64,000 nt of DNA, taken from Hyphomicrobiales bacterium (lineage in GTDB: Bacteria > Pseudomonadota > Alphaproteobacteria > Rhizobiales > Rhizobiaceae). The stretch lies in NCBI GenBank assembly GCA_900471525.1, contig UCEZ01000049.1, positions 44,040-108,039 of the forward strand, given 5' to 3'. The notes under the pieces are model-generated. The model searched no databases, had not been told where the DNA came from, and saw nothing but the letters and a program-made list of their open reading frames with translations. A program made the translations under genes and the position numbers. Below are positions 25,851-34,204 of the stretch, in pieces. Every line of letters starts with the position of its first letter. The first letter of the stretch is position 1.

Positions 25851-26297
25851 ATGAAAATAGAACTCGGAAGAGATGAGCCCCTGGATGCAAAGCTTCCGAT
25901 TGCCCGGCGCCGACCAACTATACGATGCTTCATAGAGGTCGGCGGGCAAGGGCCAGTTCGTTACCGGAGCCCGCCAATAGAATGCACTGCCTTAATCGAC
26001 ACAGGCGCCAACATGTGCACCGCTACGTCCTCGGTCATCCCTACCGGAGTGTTCCCGATCGGATTTCACACCGGTGCGACCAACGTTGGCGGAGTCACTC
26101 TGGAGCACGCACGCTACTGGGGGCGCTTCAGCTTCCCCAACGTAGGCCGTAGAATTGAGGTCGAGATTATCGAGTATGCGATCTCGGGCATGGGATGTAC
26201 CGTGCTGTTGGGTGCCCCTTTTCTCGCTTTCGTTGGCTTGCATTTGGACCCCGTGAAAGGCGAGGAGTATATTTGGGTCCATGGTAACGAGACCTAG
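25851..26297 (+). CDS. Retropepsin-like aspartic protease, opposite strand within late operon
   Basis: 148 residues. The catalytic motif CTALIDTGANMC (Asp at about 60) and the second signature CTVLLGAPFLAF (hydrophobic-hydrophobic-Gly, about residue 125) identify a single-domain retropepsin fold, which would act as a homodimer. It runs against the tail/lysis operon between the endolysin and a tail gene, so it is a separately transcribed accessory gene. Substrate unknown. A second such gene is at 39526-39966. The ATG at 25851 follows GGGGGCGG. Confidence 0.75.
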   Translation: MKIELGRDEPLDAKLPIARRRPTIRCFIEVGGQGPVRYRSPPIECTALIDTGANMCTATSSVIPTGVFPIGFHTGATNVGGVTLEHARYWGRFSFPNVGRRIEVEIIEYAISGMGCTVLLGAPFLAFVGLHLDPVKGEEYIWVHGNET

Positions 26298-26335
26298 CGA
26301 CGCTTCGATGCTGCAAAGGTTATCTTCATCTGCCA

Positions 26336-26674
26336 TCACCCAACCTCCGGCCAGACGAACGCCGGCAGCTCGCCGACGAATTCTTCAACGCCAGGCTGAG
26401 CGCGCTGGCCTGCGGTCACCTTGTCGAGTTCCGCAGTCGCATAGGTCCAGACAGCCGATCGCCAGACGAACAGCGCCTCGGCTTCCGCCGCAAACTGCGG
26501 GTTCGGATCACCACGATAGCTCACGGCGGACTGGATGCTGTCGTAATGCCGCTCTGCCGCCTTCGCTTCGAGATGAGCCTGGATGGCATCCGAATATTCG
26601 AAAACCGCGTGTGCCGAGGCTTCGGCCGCGCGTTGCTCTGCGGTGGAGAGCAAGTTCAGATTGAGGTTGGCCAT
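26336..26674 (-). CDS. Phage tail-associated protein
   Basis: 112 residues. The helical pattern RHYDSIQSAVSYRGDPNPQF, then AEALFVWRSAVWTYATAELD recurs in small proteins encoded beside tail fibres (DUF4376-like). Likely a tail-fibre assembly or accessory factor. Three bases separate it from the gene before it. Confidence 0.55.
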   Translation of the reverse strand: MANLNLNLLSTAEQRAAEASAHAVFEYSDAIQAHLEAKAAERHYDSIQSAVSYRGDPNPQFAAEAEALFVWRSAVWTYATAELDKVTAGQRAQPGVEEFVGELPAFVWPEVG

Positions 26675-26676
26675 GA

Positions 26677-26976
26677 TTATTCCGCACTCCCAGGCAGGAC
26701 GATCTGGCCATCCTCCGCGTCGCTCAGCGGCTCCGGAAAACGGACACCCGGCGCCGGGTCAGGACCATGCGGAAGAACCAGTGTTAGCTTCAGGACGCCA
26801 CCCTCGCGGCGGACCTCGCCGACGACCATGTCTGAATCGACGCCGGCGGCCGGCAGGATGCCGCCTTCCGGGATCACCGAAAAGTCGAAGGGCTTATTGT
26901 TGATGATCAACGTTTCGCCGGTCTTGATCACCTTGAGCGCCGCATCCGAACGCTGCGGAGAAAAAGAAATCTGCAT
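26677..26976 (-). CDS. Phage hypothetical protein
   Basis: 99 residues, beta-rich with no membrane segment (LKVIKTGETLIINNKPFDFS). The ATG at 26976 overlaps the preceding tail-fibre gene stop as TGATG, so both are co-translated. Probably a small tail accessory protein. Confidence 0.55.
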   Translation of the reverse strand: MQISFSPQRSDAALKVIKTGETLIINNKPFDFSVIPEGGILPAAGVDSDMVVGEVRREGGVLKLTLVLPHGPDPAPGVRFPEPLSDAEDGQIVLPGSAE

Positions 26977-27827
26977 CAGAACCACCTTCCAACAGCAACA
27001 ACGGTCACATCACGCGCCGTCGATGAGGTCGCCAGTCCCCACATGCCGATGCCCGTGACGCTGCTCGTTCCCGGCGCCCCGACGAGCACGGCGGCAAGCA
27101 ACGCAGCGCGGATGTTCGGCAGCAGGTGGACTGTCGAGCCGCTAACGAAGGCGGCTGGATAGGTCCAGGTGACACGGCTCCCGGAGGGTGTCACAAACCC
27201 GCCACCGGTAGATTGGTCGTTGCCCGGCACGTTGACGACATGCGTACATATCTGCGTGCCATCCGCGTATCGGGCATACTCGCCGTTCGCGTTGGTTCCC
27301 CGCTCGACTATCGCGCCGGTCGGCACGCCACCGGATTGCGCAACGGTCCCGACGATATCCTGCATGACGATCGTGTTCGCGCCCGTGGACCGGGGGAATT
27401 TGCCGTTGCCACCGCCGAGAGCGAGCAAGGCCCGCGCATGCACGGTGATGTCTGTCAAGGCGGCGGCGCCCGCACCCGTGAAATAGGCCAGCTTATTGGC
27501 CGCCGTCGTAAGCCCCGCGATTGCCGCAAGGTCGCCGTCGCCGAGCATGTCGATCAGCTCCCGCGCCGACGCCAGCACACGGGTCGCATCCGGCGTGTAG
27601 CGGATCTCGTAGGTGCTTCCGGAAAGCGTCGTTCCCGGCCATGGATAGGCCAGCGTGATCGACGTGTTGCTGTTGACCGTAAGGATTCGACAGGAAAGGC
27701 CGTTTGCCCAGAAGACGTCGCCCGCCTGGATGCCGGATGTCAGCCAGCTCGTGCCCGACCCCGTCAACGCTGTGTTGCCGTTGGCGACCGAAGCTGTACC
27801 CGCGGTGTAGCTGGTTGCGATGGTCAT
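26976..27827 (-). CDS. Tail fibre-like protein
   Basis: 283 residues with low charge and many G, T, S and A residues. The N-terminal 85 residues (TGSGTSWLTSGIQAGD) look like a phage fibre attachment domain; a central TTAANKLAYFTGAGAAALTD block recurs in alphaproteobacterial phage fibres; the C-terminus is beta-rich. Probably contacts the host. ATGA-coupled to the 55-residue protein upstream. Confidence 0.7.
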   Translation of the reverse strand: MTIATSYTAGTASVANGNTALTGSGTSWLTSGIQAGDVFWANGLSCRILTVNSNTSITLAYPWPGTTLSGSTYEIRYTPDATRVLASARELIDMLGDGDLAAIAGLTTAANKLAYFTGAGAAALTDITVHARALLALGGGNGKFPRSTGANTIVMQDIVGTVAQSGGVPTGAIVERGTNANGEYARYADGTQICTHVVNVPGNDQSTGGGFVTPSGSRVTWTYPAAFVSGSTVHLLPNIRAALLAAVLVGAPGTSSVTGIGMWGLATSSTARDVTVVAVGRWF

Positions 27828-27991
27828 TCGGCTTTTCCTTCTGCGTCACCAATCAGCACAGTCAGCCGGTCGATCTCCTTACGGAGATCGGCGACGGCCT
27901 GCGCCAGGATCAGATTGCGGTTGCGATAGTGCTCGGTCAGCTGCCGCTCTTCCTGCAGAGCAACAGCCGTCTGTATGTCGACGATGGCCAT
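27824..27991 (-). CDS. Small coiled-coil phage protein
   Basis: 55 residues: VALQEERQLTEHYRNRNLIL, AQAVADLRKEIDRL is one long helix with heptad pattern. Lies between the tail-tip and tail-fibre genes and overlaps the latter as ATGA. Possible trimerising or chaperone factor. Confidence 0.6.
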   Translation of the reverse strand: MAIVDIQTAVALQEERQLTEHYRNRNLILAQAVADLRKEIDRLTVLIGDAEGKAE

Positions 27992-27999
27992 GATGGTTC

Positions 28000-30900
28000 C
28001 TAGTTTTTGAAGGCTGTGGCGATGATGTTCATGCCCGTCGCGTTCCCGAGCGACGACGAAAGCCTGAACCGGAACTGCGTGCTGGTGCGCCCGGTAGGAG
28101 GCGTAAAGATCAGCGAAAAGGAAATCGGGATCTGTCGGTTGATGTCCGGCGGATAAGCCGCGAAGTTTGCAAGCGTGTCTGAACCGGTCACATCCGTGAC
28201 CGTCACGACGCCTGGCGGAACGCCCGCATCGTCACCGGTGGCTTTATAGGCAACGTTGACGTCGACGCGGACATTCAGGTTCGGAATGAGGGAACGGTTG
28301 CCGTGGTTGATAGTGACTGTCGCGTCCTTGTTGCCGGAAAAATTACCATTGGCAGCTGTGCCGTACTCGATGACGGTGACAGCGCCCGGATCTATGTTGG
28401 AGGTCACAACTTTCAGGTCATCGATATAGACTGTGCCGTCGTCGATGCGGAAAGGCACCATCCGGGTGCTGCCGTCCACGAAGGCAAACCGATCTGCTTC
28501 GACGACAAAAAGCGTGTCTTCCTCGGTGTCGGAAGGCACGTCCGTGTACCATCCAGCGGCTCGGTAGCTTCCAGATGTCCCATACCGGACGCGCGCACCG
28601 ATGCGCGCATATCCGGACGGACCTGCAACGACTTCCATCTTGAACCGCGCGTCGGCTGAATTTTCTCCTACGATGACCGTCAGCGCCGTGACGGATGCCG
28701 CCGAGGCCTTTGTCGCCAGCCCGTCCTCGGCCGCCGTGACCCGTGTGGTCAGTGCGGTTAGGGCCGTCGCTGAAGCCTTCGTTCCGACCGTCGTCGTCAG
28801 CGAGGAAATCAGGTCGCCCTGCGCATCGATGTCGCCTTCCGCTGTGCTGACCCGCGTCGTCAGCGCGCTGAGGGCAGCAACAGACGCCTTGGTCCCGAGC
28901 GTGCTGTTGATCGTCGTGATCGCATCAGCCTGGCTCTCGATGTCATCTTCGGTCTGGCTCACGCGCACCGTCAAAGCGGTGAGCCCTGATGCCGAGGCCT
29001 TCGTTGCCAATGCCGTATCGACGTCAGCGGTGTTCGCCTTGAGAGGCAGGACCACGTTGATGCTGGTGATGGATGACGCCTGCGAGACAAGCGTGCTTTC
29101 CGTTGCCGTGACACGCGCCGTCAGCGCCGTCAGCGCCGTCGACGTCGCGAGCCCCGGAATGACGGCCTGCACGCGCGTAACAGCCTGCGACAGGATATCA
29201 AGGCTTTCAGCCGTCAACGTGATCTTGGTATCGAGCGAGTTCGACGCCTCGGCGGTGACCTTCAGGCCTTGCATCTTCGACAGGAAGTTCGCGAACTCCT
29301 GATCGACGATTTCGCTTGCCAGCGGCAGCAGGCTGTTGCGGATCGCGGTGACGGCTGAACCCTGGCTGACGATGCCCCCGCCGCCAAGCGCCTCGACTTC
29401 CGCCTGAAGCTCCTCGACAACATCGACGTCAGCCTTTTCCAGCAGCTCGGCATTGACGCCCGTCAACGCGGTGCTGTGTGCGGTCACCGTATCGCCAATC
29501 GTGTCGACGGTGCTTTCCAGCGCCGACACTGAGCCTGCAATGGCCGTCAGACCCGTGACCGGATCGGTGATCTCCGCTTGAAGCGCGACGACGTCCGAGG
29601 CAAGAGCGCCGTCGCCGTCGATCCGGGCCGTTCGCTCGGCAATCAATTCGGCGCGGGAAGCGCCAGGCGACGGGCTGCCGATCGATATCCAGTCGATCGT
29701 GAAATAATTGGACGCATCCTGGGCCGTCGAAAGATCCAGCCGGATCTGGTCGATCGTTCCGGTCCAGCCCATGTTGAAAGTGATCAGGCCGATGCCATTG
29801 GCCTCGAACGACGGCGCTGACACAGTCGCGCTGCGTCCGGTATCCCACGTCGAATCCGAAACCTCTCGCCACCACGCCCGCCCATCCCATGTCGGAGCGC
29901 CTGTCTTGCGAACACGTCCCCGGATCTGCGAATAAGCGTTCGCGACAACGGCGAGGTCTATCGGCGAGGTGACATAGGGATCGCTCGCGTGGTTGGCCGG
30001 GCGCAGGAAACCGCCGGAAACCGTCGGCGTGCCATTGCCGGTCCAGCTTTCAACCGTGCTGTCGAAGCTCCACAGTTTGGCCGGATCGAACTGGTTGTCA
30101 GTCCCGGCAGAAAGCAGCGCGATCTGTTGGGCGAGCGCGGTATCGCCATCGACGCGTGCCGTGTCGACGGTAATAAGCTGCGCGCCAAGATCACCGACCT
30201 GCGCGTCAAACGTCGTCAGCCGTTCCGAAATCGCCGCTGTATCGCTGACAGCCGTGGTGATCCGCTCGTCGAACGTCGCGATCGAGTCTTCCAGCCGCGC
30301 GGTGATCGTCCGGCGGATTTCCTCGCGCGCCTGATACCCGGCGTAGTCGGCATTGGCGACATAGTCTCGAATGCTCTCGATCTCGTTCAAAAGCCCGCGA
30401 TATCGGTCAGCCGCCTCGATCGCGCCATCGATACGATCCTGTTCCTCCTGGTCGATTTGTTCGACCGCCGCATTCAGATCAATGATGGTCTGATTGACCT
30501 TGCTGAGCAGGTCGTCGTCGATCCACTCCTGCAACTCGTCGAGCTTGTCGATGATGTCTTGCGACAAATCTTCAAGGGTAACCCGGATATCCGGCGTGAT
30601 GACGGACAGCCATTCCGACCACTCCGTCTCCCGTCCGGAATACGGAACTTCCTTGCCCTTCACCTGATATTCGGTTGCAGACAGGCACCAGTTGCCGGAA
30701 ATCACCCATTCGAACGGATCCGCATAAGGGGTCGCGGAACTGTCGAAAACAACGGCCCCCGTCAGCTTCACGCGTGCCACAATGTGGACGCTCAGCACAT
30801 CGTTCAGGTCGTCGGCGGCATGCACCTTGATCGCGGGACGGCGGCCCGCACCACTGCCATCGGTGATCGTCCACGGCTCGGCAGACCATCCGTCGATGAC

Positions 30901-32451
30901 GCTCGGATCCGGACGGAGCGGATCCAACGGAGAGAACGTCGGAGGCACATAGGTCCCTCCGAAATCATAATCGGTCGGGTCAACCTCAACCACGTCGATC
31001 ATCACGTCCAGATTGGCCTTGTCGCCAACACCTTCAACGCGGAATTGCTTGCCGATATAGCCGTTGCGTTCCGAACTCCAAGCGACGACGTCGCCGGGTT
31101 CCACAGGCCATGCAAAGGGTGGCAGTGTGAACGTGTGACGCCGCTCCCGCCGTGCCTCGGCCAGTGCTGCAGCCATGATGCGCTGCACCTGCGAGGTTCG
31201 CGAGACGGTTTCAAGCGGCAGGTCGACGACCAACCGCCGCTGCCCGTCGCGATGCTCGTATCCGGCATTGTAGAGCGGCGGCGCTGGCTTGGTATTCCAA
31301 GCCTCCATCGGCTCGGGATAGCTCGCCGTGACACCGTTGATCGAGTTCGCAAGGCTTGCGAACGGCTTACCCCGCTGTGTTTCCGTCGATAGGATGTCGA
31401 GGTCGGAGAACGTCAGGACCGCCACGGACGGCGCACCGATCAGCAGCTTGTAGATACCGCCGACTTCGATCAGGCGGCCGTGAGCGCCCTTCAAAATCGC
31501 ATCGATCGACGCGCTGAGTTCGGTATCGACGGAAATTTCGATGCCCGTAAGATACTGCGCTTCCAGACCATCAGGGCCGGTCACCAGAGTGCGGCACTTG
31601 TTGATTTGCGCTATCCAGTCGGCAGTCGGGAGCCGTGCCGAAGGCAGCGTCTGCAAGCCGTAGAGCCATGCACCATCATAGGAAATGCCGCGCAGCAGAT
31701 TGTAGACCTGGACGGCCGGAAGATTGTCGCCATCGCCGCCCCATGTCGCCCGATCGTTCCACCGATGCGCCCCGACCCCGCCAACGGTGCTATCCTTCGA
31801 AGGATCGTAGAGCGGCATCCCGGCGACTTCGAAACGGAACGACGGAAATCCGGAAAATAGTTGCGGATTGGCCTGCGACGTGACGATGGCATAGGCGCAG
31901 CCCCGCCCGACGCGTGTCGCCTCGTAAGGCCGCTTGTCGCTGGAGACCGTGCCAACCAGGAACGGATCGGCCTCTGTCTGCGTCCCGTCGTAGAATTTGA
32001 CCCAGAGATGATTGCCGCCCGAGTCAGTCAGATATTCGTCGACCGGAAATCCCCAGTCGCCATAGGACGTATTGCCGGTATTGACGGTGACCGGCTGGCC
32101 ATTCACCCACATCGCCGTGACGCCGCTGATCGGAACATCGGAAAGCTGAATGACCTGTGTCAGATAGGCGTTCGGGGTCTTTTTGACCTTCCCCCACATA
32201 TTGGCATAGATCAGCGAACCGGCAGTGGCTCGTGTACCCATCAGGAAGGAACGCGGCACGTCGCCGCCGGACTGCATCTTTCCCCGCACGCCGGCAACCT
32301 GCGGCTGGTCAGCCTTCGTCAATGCCTGTGCAGCCATGCTCAGGCCAATGCCGACGGCTGCATTCAGAGCAAACGCGCTGACCGAAGCCAGGAAAGAAGT
32401 GGATGCAACGCCAAGCACGCCTGCGACGGCGGCGGTCGTAAAAACAGCCAT
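28000..32451 (-). CDS. Tail tip / host-specificity protein (gpJ-like)
   Basis: 1483 residues. The hydrophobic N-terminus (residues 1-45) and the conserved early blocks (GDVPRSFLMGTRATAGSLIY; VGRGCAYAIV; FPSFRFEV) match central tail-hub proteins of siphoviruses. The middle has fibronectin/lectin-like beta domains. Residues about 1140-1260 are three or more 37-residue repeats (TKAS..AL.ALT.RVS..E.DI..Q) likely to form a trimeric coiled coil. The last 230 residues are beta-rich. Determines adsorption and DNA ejection. Confidence 0.85.
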   Translation of the reverse strand: MAVFTTAAVAGVLGVASTSFLASVSAFALNAAVGIGLSMAAQALTKADQPQVAGVRGKMQSGGDVPRSFLMGTRATAGSLIYANMWGKVKKTPNAYLTQVIQLSDVPISGVTAMWVNGQPVTVNTGNTSYGDWGFPVDEYLTDSGGNHLWVKFYDGTQTEADPFLVGTVSSDKRPYEATRVGRGCAYAIVTSQANPQLFSGFPSFRFEVAGMPLYDPSKDSTVGGVGAHRWNDRATWGGDGDNLPAVQVYNLLRGISYDGAWLYGLQTLPSARLPTADWIAQINKCRTLVTGPDGLEAQYLTGIEISVDTELSASIDAILKGAHGRLIEVGGIYKLLIGAPSVAVLTFSDLDILSTETQRGKPFASLANSINGVTASYPEPMEAWNTKPAPPLYNAGYEHRDGQRRLVVDLPLETVSRTSQVQRIMAAALAEARRERRHTFTLPPFAWPVEPGDVVAWSSERNGYIGKQFRVEGVGDKANLDVMIDVVEVDPTDYDFGGTYVPPTFSPLDPLRPDPSVIDGWSAEPWTITDGSGAGRRPAIKVHAADDLNDVLSVHIVARVKLTGAVVFDSSATPYADPFEWVISGNWCLSATEYQVKGKEVPYSGRETEWSEWLSVITPDIRVTLEDLSQDIIDKLDELQEWIDDDLLSKVNQTIIDLNAAVEQIDQEEQDRIDGAIEAADRYRGLLNEIESIRDYVANADYAGYQAREEIRRTITARLEDSIATFDERITTAVSDTAAISERLTTFDAQVGDLGAQLITVDTARVDGDTALAQQIALLSAGTDNQFDPAKLWSFDSTVESWTGNGTPTVSGGFLRPANHASDPYVTSPIDLAVVANAYSQIRGRVRKTGAPTWDGRAWWREVSDSTWDTGRSATVSAPSFEANGIGLITFNMGWTGTIDQIRLDLSTAQDASNYFTIDWISIGSPSPGASRAELIAERTARIDGDGALASDVVALQAEITDPVTGLTAIAGSVSALESTVDTIGDTVTAHSTALTGVNAELLEKADVDVVEELQAEVEALGGGGIVSQGSAVTAIRNSLLPLASEIVDQEFANFLSKMQGLKVTAEASNSLDTKITLTAESLDILSQAVTRVQAVIPGLATSTALTALTARVTATESTLVSQASSITSINVVLPLKANTADVDTALATKASASGLTALTVRVSQTEDDIESQADAITTINSTLGTKASVAALSALTTRVSTAEGDIDAQGDLISSLTTTVGTKASATALTALTTRVTAAEDGLATKASAASVTALTVIVGENSADARFKMEVVAGPSGYARIGARVRYGTSGSYRAAGWYTDVPSDTEEDTLFVVEADRFAFVDGSTRMVPFRIDDGTVYIDDLKVVTSNIDPGAVTVIEYGTAANGNFSGNKDATVTINHGNRSLIPNLNVRVDVNVAYKATGDDAGVPPGVVTVTDVTGSDTLANFAAYPPDINRQIPISFSLIFTPPTGRTSTQFRFRLSSSLGNATGMNIIATAFKN

Positions 32452-32476
32452 GATTTATCCTGATTGCCGCAGACGG

Positions 32477-32911
32477 CTAGAGTGGTTTCATGAAATGGCG
32501 CTCGACAGCCTGATAGCCGTGGCGCTCATAAAGTCGGCTGGCGAGTGGGTCGCCGCCCAGTCCAACCATGTTTATGAAACTGCAATCCTGTTCCCGTGCC
32601 CACGTTTCGTAGGCATCAAGCATCGATCGTGCGGCGCTTCCACGAAATTGCGGATCGATCCAGAAGATGAGCTCGAATGCCATTCTCACCGGAGCAAATC
32701 CGTGGGTGCGCGCTTGCGCAACGAGGATCCCGTGCGCTTCTTGGTCCGCCTCATAGACGAGGCAAAAGCTATCCGGGTCGTCGACGGAGGCTAGAAAAAG
32801 CCTTTCGGCCATGGGCGCCGAGAAGGGAAATGGCACTTCGGAAGCCTTGTGAAATGCCTTGGCCATACCGAGGATGCGCATCTTGTCCGCAACGACAGCG
32901 CTCCTGATCAT
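32477..32911 (-). CDS. GNAT-family acetyltransferase in the tail operon
   Basis: 144 residues: GNAT core with LIFWIDPQFRGSAARSMLDAY (acetyl-CoA pyrophosphate loop, a variant of Q/RxxGxG/A) and the C-terminal LYERHGYQAVERHF strand. The ATG at 32911 overlaps the upstream tail gene stop as ATGA, so it belongs to the late operon. The target could be a virion or host protein; unknown. Confidence 0.75.
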   Translation of the reverse strand: MIRSAVVADKMRILGMAKAFHKASEVPFPFSAPMAERLFLASVDDPDSFCLVYEADQEAHGILVAQARTHGFAPVRMAFELIFWIDPQFRGSAARSMLDAYETWAREQDCSFINMVGLGGDPLASRLYERHGYQAVERHFMKPL

Positions 32912-33582
32912 CGTTGCGCCGGAATGTTGGATGTGATGCGCTGCGGCGTCGATGTTGCGATCTTGCCGGCACTGGTGCCCCAGAACAGTTCCCATTCGCC
33001 GACAGTGGTCGCATCCTGGAAGAAATTGTCGGTATCGAGGCGCTGCTTCTGGCTGTCGCTGGATCGCGTGTCGGAGTTGACTCGTGTCATTTCCTGGGTG
33101 TGCGATACGCAGGATAGCACGATCGATCCCTCCTCGTTTTCCGACGGGGTCGTAATTTCCGGGTCGTCCACAAAGCCGGTGAAGCGGCAGAATGCGGGCG
33201 CAACGATCAAGCGGCTGATCGGTGAAAACAGGCCGCGATAGATCTCGATGACGGCTTGCTTCAGATCGTAGGCGCGCACGATATTGGCAACGGCGTCGTC
33301 AATCTGAGACAAGGTCACGGTGACGGTTTGCACCTCGGCATTCGAAACCAGGGGAATGTCACTGATCGAAATCAGCGAACCGGCACCCTCGAAATTGCGC
33401 GTGACGGCGCTGCCAGTATCCGGATTGAGAACCGGCGCTGCGACGTTGCCGACATCAGACCAGAATCCGTACTCGAACGGCAGGCCGGTATCGAGGGTGC
33501 GCGCCTTTAACCAGATGAAGTCGCGCGCGAGCAGCCGCCGCTCCAGCAGAGCGTCGTAGTTCTCTTCCGAAATTGAGCGCAT
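32908..33582 (-). CDS. Minor tail protein
   Basis: 224 residues. DFIWLKARTLDTGLPFEYGF, then PVLNPDTGSAVTRNFEGAGS and LIVAPAFCRFTGFVDDPEI. Position between the tape-measure block and the tail tip, with size and beta-rich composition, marks it as a tail-tip assembly component (lambda L/K region). The ATG at 33582 is 1 bp from the previous stop. Confidence 0.65.
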   Translation of the reverse strand: MRSISEENYDALLERRLLARDFIWLKARTLDTGLPFEYGFWSDVGNVAAPVLNPDTGSAVTRNFEGAGSLISISDIPLVSNAEVQTVTVTLSQIDDAVANIVRAYDLKQAVIEIYRGLFSPISRLIVAPAFCRFTGFVDDPEITTPSENEEGSIVLSCVSHTQEMTRVNSDTRSSDSQKQRLDTDNFFQDATTVGEWELFWGTSAGKIATSTPQRITSNIPAQR

Positions 33583-33583
33583 G

Positions 33584-34204
33584 TCAGTCTCTCGTCTCGA
33601 TGGCCTGAAAAGAAATCTTGCCGCGCCCCGTGTTCGGATCGGCGGCCGTGTTGATCGTGCCGGGCACAATGGTCATCAGGCAGTAGGGCTGGTTGACCTT
33701 GAGAACCGCGCCGGCTGCAACGCCAGGCCAAAGGTGCGGCCTGACTTCAAACTGCCCTGTCGTCGCATCTTCAAGGATTTGGTGCAGATCCGCCGCCCCG
33801 ACCTGAACATAGTCGCCGACCGAGAATGTGTAGCCGGAAGGAAAGCCTGCGGCGGCAATCGCCTTCCGGTTCGCATTGACGGTGCCAACCGTGCCAGATC
33901 CGGCAAAACCGCCGGTGGTTGGCCAACTCGCATTCGGATATGCGATCGGATAGAGACGACTGGTAGGCCAGCCCCGAAAAGTCTGAAGGCCATTTTCGAG
34001 CGCTTTCAGACGCGCTCGCCAGGCATCCAAGACGTTGGGGCTCAAGGTCTTGCTGACCCAACTCCCGCTCCAGAGCGGCGATCCTAAATCCTTGACGTAG
34101 GTCTTGCCGCCGGCTGACCGGCTCTGCTCTTGCCGATACAGCAAGTCGAATTCCGTTGCCCATCCAGGGAAGCTGGTGAGCAAATTGAGCGTGTCAAATG
34201 CCAT
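33584..34204 (-). CDS. Minor tail protein
   Basis: 206 residues, beginning FDTLNLLTSFPGWATEFDLL and containing WSGSWVSKTLSPNVLDAWRA and YCLMTIVPGTI. TGATG overlap with the tape-measure stop. Occupies the slot of the distal-tail/minor-tail genes. Structural role inferred from order. Confidence 0.65.
   Translation of the reverse strand: MAFDTLNLLTSFPGWATEFDLLYRQEQSRSAGGKTYVKDLGSPLWSGSWVSKTLSPNVLDAWRARLKALENGLQTFRGWPTSRLYPIAYPNASWPTTGGFAGSGTVGTVNANRKAIAAAGFPSGYTFSVGDYVQVGAADLHQILEDATTGQFEVRPHLWPGVAAGAVLKVNQPYCLMTIVPGTINTAADPNTGRGKISFQAIETRD

Noticed and set aside
29989..31392. Plus-strand open frame (467 codons)
   Set aside because: Antisense to the tail-tip gene; no ribosome site and arginine-rich mirror composition.
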